Assembly: GCA_964493265.1 (NCBI GenBank) | Contig: CAZBLY010000011.1 | Coordinates: 1 to 18,641 of the forward strand | From: DAOWHW01 sp964493265 | GTDB lineage: Archaea > Nanobdellota > Nanobdellia > Pacearchaeales > UBA284 | Direction of reading: 5' to 3' | Length of the DNA: 18,641 nt | Shown here: in pieces, positions 1 to 6,771 of the stretch | Position numbering within the stretch: position 1 is the stretch's first letter | Layout of the letters: each line of letters begins with the position of its first letter | Program-made: the position numbers and the translations under genes | Notes under the pieces: model-generated | Databases searched by the model: none | What the model was told of the DNA's origin: nothing | Seen by the model: the letters and a program-made list of their open reading frames with translations, nothing else

Positions 1-169
1 CACACTTCTGCCATTTTTTTTCTGCTTCATTTTCAATCTTTTCATTACAATCTTTACACAAAAATTTTTCTTCATCATTTACTTCTTGAATATATTTTTC
101 AGTAAAAAATCCAAGCTTTTTGTCACACATATTGCATTTGAAAGAGCCTCTCTTCCATCTAATTATCAT
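1..169 (-). CDS. Zinc-ribbon-like small protein (3' end outside window)
   Basis: The frame is open from an ATG at 169 to the left edge, giving 56 visible residues, so the C-terminus is missing. The ATG is the first in its frame after an in-frame TAA. It shows a CxxC at residues 12-15 and a second CxxC at 38-41, with a further Cys at 56. This is the spacing of a four-cysteine zinc ribbon, with a Lys/Glu-rich helix after it. A TATA-like box centred near 194 lies about 25 nt upstream of the ATG, which fits a leaderless transcript. The family is not recognised. Zinc binding is inferred only from the paired CxxC motifs. Confidence 0.6.
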   Translation of the reverse strand, partial: MIIRWKRGSFKCNMCDKKLGFFTEKYIQEVNDEEKFLCKDCNEKIENEAEKKWQKC

Positions 170-189
170 ACTAAGAAATTAACAGAGAT

Positions 190-200
190 ATATTAAAAAG
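190..200 (-). promoter_or_regulatory. TATA box of the zinc-ribbon gene
   Basis: On the minus strand this reads CTTTTTAATA, centred about 25 nt before the ATG at 169. That is the spacing expected for an archaeal leaderless promoter. Confidence 0.5.
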
Positions 201-235
201 TTTTCTAATATTTTTCTAAAGAACTTTGGGGTTAA

Positions 236-325
236 TATAATAAAACCCTAGAGGAAGCTATTAAGGAAAATCAAAAGAGGTCCCCTTCAAGCCTCCCCTG
301 GGTAAAAAGAGGTGATATTATATAA
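236..325 (+). other. Intergenic stretch with a start-less, coding-like open frame
   Basis: The gap between the two divergent genes (170-413) holds a conspicuously G+C-richer patch around 276-312. One frame, from just after a TAA at 233 to a TAA at 323, has no ATG, GTG or TTG start but has a coding-like composition (LEEAIKENQKR, then SLPWVKRGD). It could be the 3' remnant of a decayed gene or a chance open frame. The same patch can form a weak GAGG/CCTC hairpin. I see no recognisable RNA gene here. Confidence 0.2.
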
Positions 326-384
326 TAGAAGATGAACTTTATAAACTTTTCGGTTTGTAGTAATTGCTCAGTGGTTACTAATTC

Positions 385-392
385 TTTTTAAT
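385..392 (+). promoter_or_regulatory. TATA box of scpA
   Basis: TTTTTAAT centred about 25 nt upstream of the ATG at 414, implying a leaderless scpA transcript. A second TATA-like sequence (TTTATAAA, 338-345) lies further upstream and could give a longer leader. Confidence 0.5.
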
Positions 393-413
393 CTCATTTT
401 TCTTGTTTTTAAT

Positions 414-1238
414 ATGAAAGAAATAAAGACTAATAAAAATAATAAAAATAAAAATAATCAGGCTGGCCAAGTTGGTCAAGATCAATTATATGATCTACTT
501 GTATCTCGTGAATTAAGCTGGCAGGCTATTATTTATGATTTAATTAAGACTGAACAACTAGATCCTTGGAACATTGATTTAGTTCTTCTTGTTAGAAAAT
601 ATATTGAAAAAATTAGAGAACTTGAAGAATTAGAAGAAGGAAGTTTCTTTATTTCATCTAAAGTACTATTGGCTGCTGCCTTACTTCTTCGAATTAAATC
701 TAATATTTTACATAATAATATTCTTAGTATTGATGAAATTCTATTTGAAAAGAAAGGCAAAAAAACTGACGAGGCTGTTGGAGCCAGTCAGATGGTTGAT
801 TTTATTCCAGATGATATGCCAGAAATTCTTCCAAGAACACCCATTCCAAGAGGCAGAAAAGTTACTCTCCAGGAACTTATGAAAGCGCTGGATAAAGCAA
901 TTAATACAGAACACAGAAGAATTAAGAAAGAATTGTCGTTTAGAAGGGCTAAATATGACATTAGTATTGTGATGCCTAAAAAAACCATAAATATTAAAGA
1001 AAAAATTAAAGATCTTTATAAAAAAATCAGAGGTTTCTTTGTTAAGGAAAAAAAACAAAAACTTACTTATACTACATTAGTCGGCAAAGAACGTAATGAA
1101 AGAATTGCTTGTTTTCTTCCTATTCTTTATTTAGATAACCAAGAAAAAATAACTTTAGAGCAAGAAAAACCTTTTGAAGAAATAAGTATTTGGTTGGGGA
1201 AAGAAATAGAAAAAGAAGAAAATGAAAACAATAGATAA
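414..1238 (+). CDS. scpA: Segregation and condensation protein A (kleisin)
   Basis: ScpA is the kleisin subunit that bridges the heads of the SMC dimer in the prokaryotic condensin complex and so compacts and segregates the chromosome. After an Asn/Lys-rich N-terminal stretch of about 20 residues comes the family's N-terminal domain, including a segment reading LDPWNIDLVLL and the helix FFISSKVLLAAALLLRIKS, both typical of ScpA. A charged, variable middle follows. The C-terminal winged-helix region (about 205-265) has the usual pattern with TYTTLVGKERNERIACFLPIL and a closing PFEEI. The length of 274 aa is normal for the family. The ATG at 414 sits 25 nt after a TATA box. The 3' end overlaps the next gene by 17 bp, implying translational coupling. 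No ScpB or SMC gene lies in the window. Confidence 0.9.
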   Translation: MKEIKTNKNNKNKNNQAGQVGQDQLYDLLVSRELSWQAIIYDLIKTEQLDPWNIDLVLLVRKYIEKIRELEELEEGSFFISSKVLLAAALLLRIKSNILHNNILSIDEILFEKKGKKTDEAVGASQMVDFIPDDMPEILPRTPIPRGRKVTLQELMKALDKAINTEHRRIKKELSFRRAKYDISIVMPKKTINIKEKIKDLYKKIRGFFVKEKKQKLTYTTLVGKERNERIACFLPILYLDNQEKITLEQEKPFEEISIWLGKEIEKEENENNR

Positions 1239-1401
1239 AAAATGCCCAAATTTGAAAAAATATCTTGAAGGCCGTTTAGATTTTAAAGAATTAGAAAAAA
1301 AAGGATTAAATTGTAATAAATGTTTTGGATATAATCATGATTGTCCATTTTATATTGAATTTTTAGAAAAAAAGTATGCAATTAAAGCTAAATATGATTA
1401 A
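1222..1401 (+). CDS. Small four-cysteine protein overlapping scpA
   Basis: An ATG at 1222, inside the last codons of scpA but in another frame, opens a 59-residue reading frame ending with TAA at 1399-1401. It is Lys-rich and carries cysteines at residues 8, 31, 34 and 41 (CP, then CNKC, then DCP). Such an arrangement could bind zinc or an iron-sulfur cluster. Aromatic and acidic residues follow (FYIEFLEKKY). Its composition and codon use match neighbouring genes, and the 17-bp overlap is typical of coupled translation in an operon, which argues for a real gene. The family and function are unknown. If real, it is co-expressed with the kleisin. Confidence 0.6.
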   Translation: MKTIDKKCPNLKKYLEGRLDFKELEKKGLNCNKCFGYNHDCPFYIEFLEKKYAIKAKYD

Positions 1402-1405
1402 GGCT

Positions 1406-1424
1406 AAATAATTAAAAATTATTT
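1406..1424. terminator. AT-only inverted repeat between convergent genes
   Basis: AAATAATT and AATTATTT form a perfect 8-bp stem around an AAA loop. It sits exactly between the 3' ends of the plus-strand scpA operon and the minus-strand thrS operon, and overlaps the stop codon of the latter. The position suits a bidirectional terminator, but in such A+T-rich DNA short AT palindromes arise by chance. Confidence 0.3.
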
Positions 1425-1925
1425 ATTCTGTCTAATCTGAATAAAATCGAGAATGCTCCCTTGTTTGCTTTCTAAAATATCTCCTTTGATTGAATCAATA
1501 TGGAGTCTTAACATCTTAAAGCTGTCAAAAAGACAAGTTATATTCCAAATTTGCTTGTCTTCTTGTTTTTGAAGAATCACTATAATTTTACTGATTTTAA
1601 ATGCGCTAAGTTTTTGTTTTTCAATTTCTTTTTTTATTATGTTGATAACTTCAGGAATATCTATTTTAATATCATCATCTAATTTTGTTATTTTGTTTTT
1701 TGCTTTAAATTCATCTATCTTATGTTTAATTTTGTCCTCTTCAATAAAAAATGTTTCAACTTTCTTTTTAGACGGAATATAGAAATCAACCTGTCTGCTT
1801 TCTATGGTCAAATCCGGATTCAGAGTAAAATAAGAACTAAATAAAAAAGCATCCTTGTGTTTTTCCTTAAAATGCTTGAATAAACTACTTTCATAAACTT
1901 TTTTTAATGAATCCTTAAATGACAT
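1419..1925 (-). CDS. Hypothetical protein downstream of thrS, PepSY-like C-terminal half
   Basis: A 168-residue, highly charged, apparently soluble protein with no signal peptide or membrane segment. The N-terminal third contains SSYFTLNPDLTIESRQVDFY. The C-terminal half has a helix (about 90-105) followed by strands, with IWNITCLFDSF then LRLHIDSIKGDIL (about 127-151). That pattern of 'strand, turn, strand, hydrophobic-D-x-x-x-G-x-hydrophobic' recalls a PepSY-type fold, but the match is by eye only. It starts 25 bp after the thrS stop codon on the same strand with no promoter between, so it is probably the second gene of a thrS operon. No function can be assigned from sequence alone. Confidence 0.7.
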   Translation of the reverse strand: MSFKDSLKKVYESSLFKHFKEKHKDAFLFSSYFTLNPDLTIESRQVDFYIPSKKKVETFFIEEDKIKHKIDEFKAKNKITKLDDDIKIDIPEVINIIKKEIEKQKLSAFKISKIIVILQKQEDKQIWNITCLFDSFKMLRLHIDSIKGDILESKQGSILDFIQIRQNK

Positions 1926-1950
1926 TATTATAAATTATTATTTTATTATA

Positions 1951-3849
1951 TTACAAAAATTTTGGTCTCTTACTTAACAATGTGGGGAGAGGCAGGGGTT
2001 TCCAAGGCATTTCCCCTTGGGCCTTAAGAAGAATTTTTTTAAATTCTTTTGGTTTCATTTGTTTTATTTTTCCTGTTGCCCTTTCTCTAACTGAAAAAAT
2101 TTGTTTATCTAATTCACGTTTGCCAATACAGACTATATAAGGAATCCATTCTTGTTCAGCCTCAAGAACTCTTTTTTCAACATGTAATGGCCTATCATCA
2201 ACATCTGTTCTGATTAATGGCTTAACTTCATTAAAATCTCGAGCAATTTCATTTGCTTGGTTAATAAATTTCTCGCTGATTGGAATTATTCTAACTTGGG
2301 TAGGAGAGAGCCAGAAAGGCAGGATAGGATATTTACCTTTTCTCTGTTCTATAGCTGCTTTCTCAAGCAAGGCATAAATTATTCTTTCAATAGCTCCAGA
2401 AGGTGAGAGATGAAGAATTAAAGGATATTCTCTTTTATTATTTTTGTTTGTAAATTGAATTTTATATCTCTTAGCATTTTCAATATCAATTTGGTCTGTC
2501 GTGAGGGCGCTGGCCTTATCAAGAGCATCAATAAAATTAAATTCATATTTTGCCACAAAGTAGAAAAATTGTTTTGGCCATATTTCAACTAAGGCCGGTT
2601 TTCCAAAATTCTTAACAAGTGACTGAATAAATATTTTGTTTTTGTTGTAAAAATCTTTTGTCACCCTTATAGCTAATTCAAAATCGTTTTTCATGTCAAA
2701 ACCTATTTCTTCTTGTAATTTTTTAGATACCATCATTCTAATTTTCATTTCTTCTTTTGCTTGTTTTAAATCTTGACAAAAAGCATGACAATCAGGCATT
2801 GTAAATGTTCTTAGACGTCTTAATCCAGAAAGCTCTCCCCTTTGTTCAACTCTAAAACTATATTTTGTCATTTCATATAATTTCAATGGCAGATTTTTAT
2901 AACTTATTGAAGCCTGACTAGCCATAATAAACTGTCCAAAACAAGCTGAAAATCTTAAAAATACTTTTTTATTAGGTGTTGTAATTGAATATTGTCTTGC
3001 TGGAAATCTATTTAAATAAGATTTTAGAGCTGGATGTTCAAAATCATACATAATTGGGGTTTCAACCTCTAAAGCACCATATTCTTGCATTTTTTTTGTT
3101 ACAACTTCTTCAAGAAGAGCTTTAATAAAACGGCCTTTTGGATAATATCTTAAATTTCCAGGATCACTTGCCTCTTCATAATCAACAAGCTCTAATTTTC
3201 TCATTAACTTAATATGTGGTGATTCTTTTGGACTTGTTCTAACTTTTTTTATTTCATATGATGCTAGTTTTTTTAAACCGGGATTCTTAGAAAAATCAAA
3301 ACCAGTAATTTGTTTATCTATTTTTAATTTATGAAATTTGCCTTTTAAATCAAGGATATACCAATCTGATTTAAGTTTCTTTTCAGCCCTAAGTGCCTCA
3401 GAAACTTTTATTTCATCTTTGGTTTTTTCTATCTTGTCTATATTAATCTCTCTACTTAGTTCACTCAATGGATGGCCTTTACATTTTAATTCAAAAGATT
3501 TATACCAACCAAAAGGTGCCCTAACCACTTTGAATGATTTAAGATTTTTTTCTGCCTGTTTTAGAATCCATAATGCTGTTTCTGGAGAAGATGGTTTAGA
3601 TGTAAGATGAACATAAGGATAAAGAACAATTGTCTTTGTTTTAACATGCTTTGCTATATCTTTTATATTCTCAACAAGCTTTTTAGCTATAGCCTCTTTA
3701 TTCTGCTCATCTGTTTTTTCTACTGCTGTAAGAACTACAAGACACTCTTTAACTTTCTTTTCTTTGACCTCTTTTGCTTCAGGTTTTTTTAATGCTTTTT
3801 TGATTGGTTTGAAATTAATGTAATCACAATGAAGCGATATTATCTTCAT
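1951..3849 (-). CDS. thrS: Threonyl-tRNA synthetase, archaeal type
   Basis: The enzyme charges tRNA-Thr with threonine and removes mis-attached serine. At 632 residues it has the archaeal layout. The N-terminal editing domain (about 1-145) has the D-aminoacyl-tRNA deacylase-like fold, recognisable from MKIISLHCDYI and the KGHPLSELSR segment near 124-133. The class II catalytic core (about 200-500) follows, then the anticodon-binding domain (about 510-615). The three expected zinc ligands are present as C303, H355 and H480. Motif 2 is around FRVEQRGE (332-339) and motif 3 around SGAIERIIYALLE (484-496) with its arginine. The ATG is fixed by the conserved N-terminus and lies 26 nt from a TATA box. 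A gene for tRNA-Thr(CGU), one of its substrates, lies at 17744-17816. Confidence 0.97.
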   Translation of the reverse strand: MKIISLHCDYINFKPIKKALKKPEAKEVKEKKVKECLVVLTAVEKTDEQNKEAIAKKLVENIKDIAKHVKTKTIVLYPYVHLTSKPSSPETALWILKQAEKNLKSFKVVRAPFGWYKSFELKCKGHPLSELSREINIDKIEKTKDEIKVSEALRAEKKLKSDWYILDLKGKFHKLKIDKQITGFDFSKNPGLKKLASYEIKKVRTSPKESPHIKLMRKLELVDYEEASDPGNLRYYPKGRFIKALLEEVVTKKMQEYGALEVETPIMYDFEHPALKSYLNRFPARQYSITTPNKKVFLRFSACFGQFIMASQASISYKNLPLKLYEMTKYSFRVEQRGELSGLRRLRTFTMPDCHAFCQDLKQAKEEMKIRMMVSKKLQEEIGFDMKNDFELAIRVTKDFYNKNKIFIQSLVKNFGKPALVEIWPKQFFYFVAKYEFNFIDALDKASALTTDQIDIENAKRYKIQFTNKNNKREYPLILHLSPSGAIERIIYALLEKAAIEQRKGKYPILPFWLSPTQVRIIPISEKFINQANEIARDFNEVKPLIRTDVDDRPLHVEKRVLEAEQEWIPYIVCIGKRELDKQIFSVRERATGKIKQMKPKEFKKILLKAQGEMPWKPLPLPTLLSKRPKFL

Positions 3850-3870
3850 AAAATTAAGATAGAAGTGAGA

Positions 3871-3879
3871 TTTATAAAA
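3871..3879 (-). promoter_or_regulatory. TATA box of thrS
   Basis: TTTTATAAA on the minus strand, centred 26 nt upstream of the thrS ATG. It implies a leaderless thrS mRNA. It shares the 3850-3994 gap with the oppositely oriented promoter of the cyclase-like gene. Confidence 0.6.
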
Positions 3880-3962
3880 TTAACTTATACTAACCCATCT
3901 AACTCACTCATTAACTTGTCTATAAATTATTCATTTACAACAACATCATACCTGTAACATAA

Positions 3963-3993
3963 ATTTTAAATAGCAAAATAACTTTTTTATAAA
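3963..3993 (+). promoter_or_regulatory. Two candidate TATA boxes for the cyclase-like membrane protein
   Basis: ATTTTAAATA (3963-3972) is centred about 27 nt from the GTG at 3995. TTTTATAAA (3985-3993) is centred about 24 nt from the in-frame ATG at 4013. Each box fits a leaderless transcript beginning at a different start codon, so the promoter does not settle the start. A GGTGA sequence at 3994-3998 could also serve as a ribosome binding site for 4013, although 14 nt away. Confidence 0.45.
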
Positions 3994-3994
3994 G

Positions 3995-6217
3995 GTGAAA
4001 AAAGTGAAAAAGATGAAAAAAGCAATTATTTTTTTTATTAGTGTTTTATTATTCTCAAGCATTTTATTATTTTCAATTTTAATAACAAGTGTGCAAGCGC
4101 AAGCATCAATAATTATCTCAACACCTAATGAAATTTATAATCTTGGAGACAATATAGAAATTGAAACAACTATCTCATATCCTGAACAAATTAATGGTTT
4201 TCTACAGATCTTATTGGTTTGTGAAGAGCAGGAAAATTTAATATATTTTTCACCTACGATTATAGAAACCCAAGAAAAAACTATTGATGTTTCTTTTCCA
4301 GTTTCAGAAGCTCAAGGTTCATGTTATATTTCAGTTGCTATAGAAAATGATAAAAAAAATATTCTAGAAGAAAAGAAAACCCAGAATATTATCCTTACAG
4401 ATAAAATAGATATTAATATTGAATTGAATAAAGAAGAATATGAACCTTCTGACAATCTTATTATAGAAGGTCAGGCTATTAAGGAAAATAGCCAATTTGT
4501 TGATGGTAGTATGAAAATTTCTTTTGATAATGAAGAATACTCGGCTAGCATCACCGGAGGAGAATTTTCTTTAACAATAAAATTGCCTTTAGATATTATA
4601 CCAGGATATCATGATATTGTTCTTAATACCGAAGATAGTAAAGGAAATATAGGAGAAGAAACTTTTAATTTTAAGATGAAGCAGATTCCAACTTCTCTTT
4701 TAGTAGAATTAAATAATGAAAGCTTTTTTCCAGATGAAATTTTACTTATCACACCAAAACTTCTTGACCAAGCCGAAGGAATTATAGAAGATAAAAATGT
4801 GAATGTAAAAATAATTGCAAAAGAAGACATGTTTTTCTTTTTAGATAAAAAAGCAGTTTTTATGGATGAATCTGTCCAGAGTGGAACAGAAAGCATGTAT
4901 AGATTTGCAAAAGACACTCCGCCTAGGGAATATTTTATAAAAGCCACATTTAACGATGATTTTGTTGTTGAAAAAAGCATCACAATAAAAGAATATGAAA
5001 AAGTTGAATTTACATTAGAAAATGATACACTTATAATAACAAATATTGGAAATGTTCCTTATACAAAGCCTCTTGAAATAGAATTCAAAATTCATGATCA
5101 AACTACAACAGAAATTATTGAACTTAATCTTGATGTTGGAGAGACAAAAGTTTTCAAGCTTGAAGCACCAAAAGGAACATATAATTTAGAAATTGCACAG
5201 GGAGATGGAAATGAAGATGATGATAAAGAAGAATTTGTTGATGTTCCTCTTACAGGGAGTATAGTAGCATCGGTTGAACTAAATAACAGATCAAATTTAA
5301 ATAAAAAAGGGATTCTTTGGTTCATTCCCATTTTAGCTTTATTATTTTTATTTGTATTCTTTGTAAATAAAAGAAAAAACACCTATAAAGCTCCTACAAA
5401 AGAAGAAAAACAGAAAGAAAAAATTAAAGCCAAAACAATCAAGATAATTGAAAAACAACAAAAAACTTTAAGGTTAGGAATGGGAAAAATCGATTTAGAT
5501 ATTAAAAAAATATTTAATCAACACACCTTAAAAAACTTGGCAGCTCAAACAATTATGCCAACTATGGTTTACGGAACAAAACAAGAAATTTCTGTATTGT
5601 TTATGACAATTTATGGTTTTGATAAATTTGATGTAATAAAGAAAAAAGATCCCCAGCTTTTCAAAAAAGTCTTAAATAATTACTTTGATGCCATAACAAA
5701 AAAGATTAAAGCTCATCAAGGAGTTGCTGATCTTTATGGCAATAATCTTGTTATCTTTTTTAATATAGTCAAACAAAATAGATATGATGTAGCTGCAATA
5801 AAAACAGCTAAAGAAATCAGACAAATAACACATGAATTTAATGAATACACTAAAAAATTAAAACTAAATACAAATATAAATCTTACAACCAAATCGGCGA
5901 TTAATACGGGATTAATTGTAACAACCAATATAGGGGCAGATAAAACAGTCAAATATACAGCAATAGGCAATACAATCAATCTAGCAAAAGCCCTAAACAA
6001 TAAAGCTCTTGAAAATGAAATTCTTATTCCCGATGCAGTTTATAATAAAGTTTATAATATTATTAAGGCAAAAAAAATCCTTCCCCTTCATCTGACAAAT
6101 ACAGAAGCTATTAATGTTTATTTACTCCAAGACAGCTCAAAACTTTATTTACAAGAAAAATATGTTGATTATGTAAAGAGAAAAATCCAAAATAATTCTA
6201 AAAAGAAAAATTTATAA
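3995..6217 (+). CDS. Membrane protein: Ig-like ectodomain + degenerate class III cyclase domain
   Basis: A 740-residue protein whose start may be GTG 3995, GTG 4004 or ATG 4013. It has a basic N-terminus and a hydrophobic signal segment (about 10-35). A roughly 400-residue extracellular region of successive beta-sandwich-like repeats follows (for example 40-135, 138-228, 230-332, 335-402). One transmembrane helix (about 439-458) leads to a charged linker and a cytoplasmic class III nucleotidyl-cyclase homology domain (about 528-715). The fold is recognisable from ISVLFMTIYGF (532-542), VLNNYFDAITKKI (559-571) and INTGLIVTTNIG (636-647) followed by YTAIGNTINLA (654-664). The catalytic residues are not kept: T538 and N583 replace the metal-binding aspartates, the substrate lysine is absent near L580, and A666 replaces the transition-state arginine. 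Only N662 remains. It is therefore probably a non-catalytic sensor or scaffold. Confidence 0.8.
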   Translation: MKKVKKMKKAIIFFISVLLFSSILLFSILITSVQAQASIIISTPNEIYNLGDNIEIETTISYPEQINGFLQILLVCEEQENLIYFSPTIIETQEKTIDVSFPVSEAQGSCYISVAIENDKKNILEEKKTQNIILTDKIDINIELNKEEYEPSDNLIIEGQAIKENSQFVDGSMKISFDNEEYSASITGGEFSLTIKLPLDIIPGYHDIVLNTEDSKGNIGEETFNFKMKQIPTSLLVELNNESFFPDEILLITPKLLDQAEGIIEDKNVNVKIIAKEDMFFFLDKKAVFMDESVQSGTESMYRFAKDTPPREYFIKATFNDDFVVEKSITIKEYEKVEFTLENDTLIITNIGNVPYTKPLEIEFKIHDQTTTEIIELNLDVGETKVFKLEAPKGTYNLEIAQGDGNEDDDKEEFVDVPLTGSIVASVELNNRSNLNKKGILWFIPILALLFLFVFFVNKRKNTYKAPTKEEKQKEKIKAKTIKIIEKQQKTLRLGMGKIDLDIKKIFNQHTLKNLAAQTIMPTMVYGTKQEISVLFMTIYGFDKFDVIKKKDPQLFKKVLNNYFDAITKKIKAHQGVADLYGNNLVIFFNIVKQNRYDVAAIKTAKEIRQITHEFNEYTKKLKLNTNINLTTKSAINTGLIVTTNIGADKTVKYTAIGNTINLAKALNNKALENEILIPDAVYNKVYNIIKAKKILPLHLTNTEAINVYLLQDSSKLYLQEKYVDYVKRKIQNNSKKKNL

Positions 6218-6218
6218 A
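6211..6218 (+). promoter_or_regulatory. TATA box for the 172-residue gene, overlapping the upstream stop codon
   Basis: TTTATAAA overlaps the TAA of the cyclase-like gene (6215-6217), 31 nt before the ATG at 6246. The downstream gene may thus have its own start site as well as readthrough from the gene before it. Confidence 0.4.
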
Positions 6219-6245
6219 GACGCCCGACATTCTTTAGTAGTTAAA

Positions 6246-6764
6246 ATGACTTGGGAAAGTTGGGAAAATTTAGAAGATATTGACTTTGAAAATATAGGTA
6301 ATATTCCAGAAGATTTTAAACACGAACAAAGATTAGTTAGACCTCGTGGATTAATTAAAGCTCCTTCTTTATTCTTAAAATTCTATGAAATGTATATAGA
6401 AGGGCAGTCTTTTGACGAGAGAGAAATTAAAGCAACAAAAGAAATTTTACTTGCCGACATAATAAGAGGAGAAATAAAACCATATATTGGTATTGGCTTT
6501 GCTATTCTTTCAAAAGGCTTTCTTAATATTGCAAGATGGGATAGTGACTGTCCAACAGTTCTTAGAAATGATTTATATACTTATCAACAAACTATAATTG
6601 ATTGCAAACATGATAATATACAAGATTCTGGTGCTTTTTGTGCTTGGGAATTAGGTGTTGTAGATTTTGAAGCAAGAGCATGGAAAAGATATTTAAAATC
6701 TGAAAGAGAAGAAATAGATAAAAAAATATATTTGAATGCTATAATGGAAGGTAGAATAATTTAA
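6246..6764 (+). CDS. Hypothetical protein, 172 residues
   Basis: A soluble-looking protein with no signal peptide or membrane helix. The N-terminus is acidic (MTWESWENLEDIDFENIGN). The middle contains RLVRPRGLIKAPSLFLKFYE and a Gly/Ile-rich turn (IGIGFAILSKGF). The later part has ARWDSDCPTVL, then AFCAWELGVVDFEARAWKRYL, a cluster of Trp, Cys and acidic residues that looks like conserved core rather than random sequence. I cannot place it in a named family. It follows the cyclase-like membrane protein by 28 bp on the same strand, so the two may be co-expressed. It ends 7 bp from the 3' end of the convergent TtuA-like gene. Confidence 0.75.
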   Translation: MTWESWENLEDIDFENIGNIPEDFKHEQRLVRPRGLIKAPSLFLKFYEMYIEGQSFDEREIKATKEILLADIIRGEIKPYIGIGFAILSKGFLNIARWDSDCPTVLRNDLYTYQQTIIDCKHDNIQDSGAFCAWELGVVDFEARAWKRYLKSEREEIDKKIYLNAIMEGRII

Positions 6765-6771
6765 TTTTTCT

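Noticed and set aside
332..391. A 19-residue frame with a CxxC (starting MNFINFSVCSNC) upstream of scpA.
   Set aside because: Too short, it overlaps the scpA TATA box, and no ribosome binding site or similarity supports it.
3338..3610. Open frames on the strand opposite thrS, gyrA, gyrB and the cyclase-like gene.
   Set aside because: They lie wholly within confidently identified genes and have the skewed Ser/Phe/Leu-rich composition of antisense frames, with no recognisable motif.
5575..6150. Active adenylate cyclase.
   Set aside because: The fold motifs are present, but the two metal-binding aspartates, the substrate lysine and the transition-state arginine are all replaced or missing.
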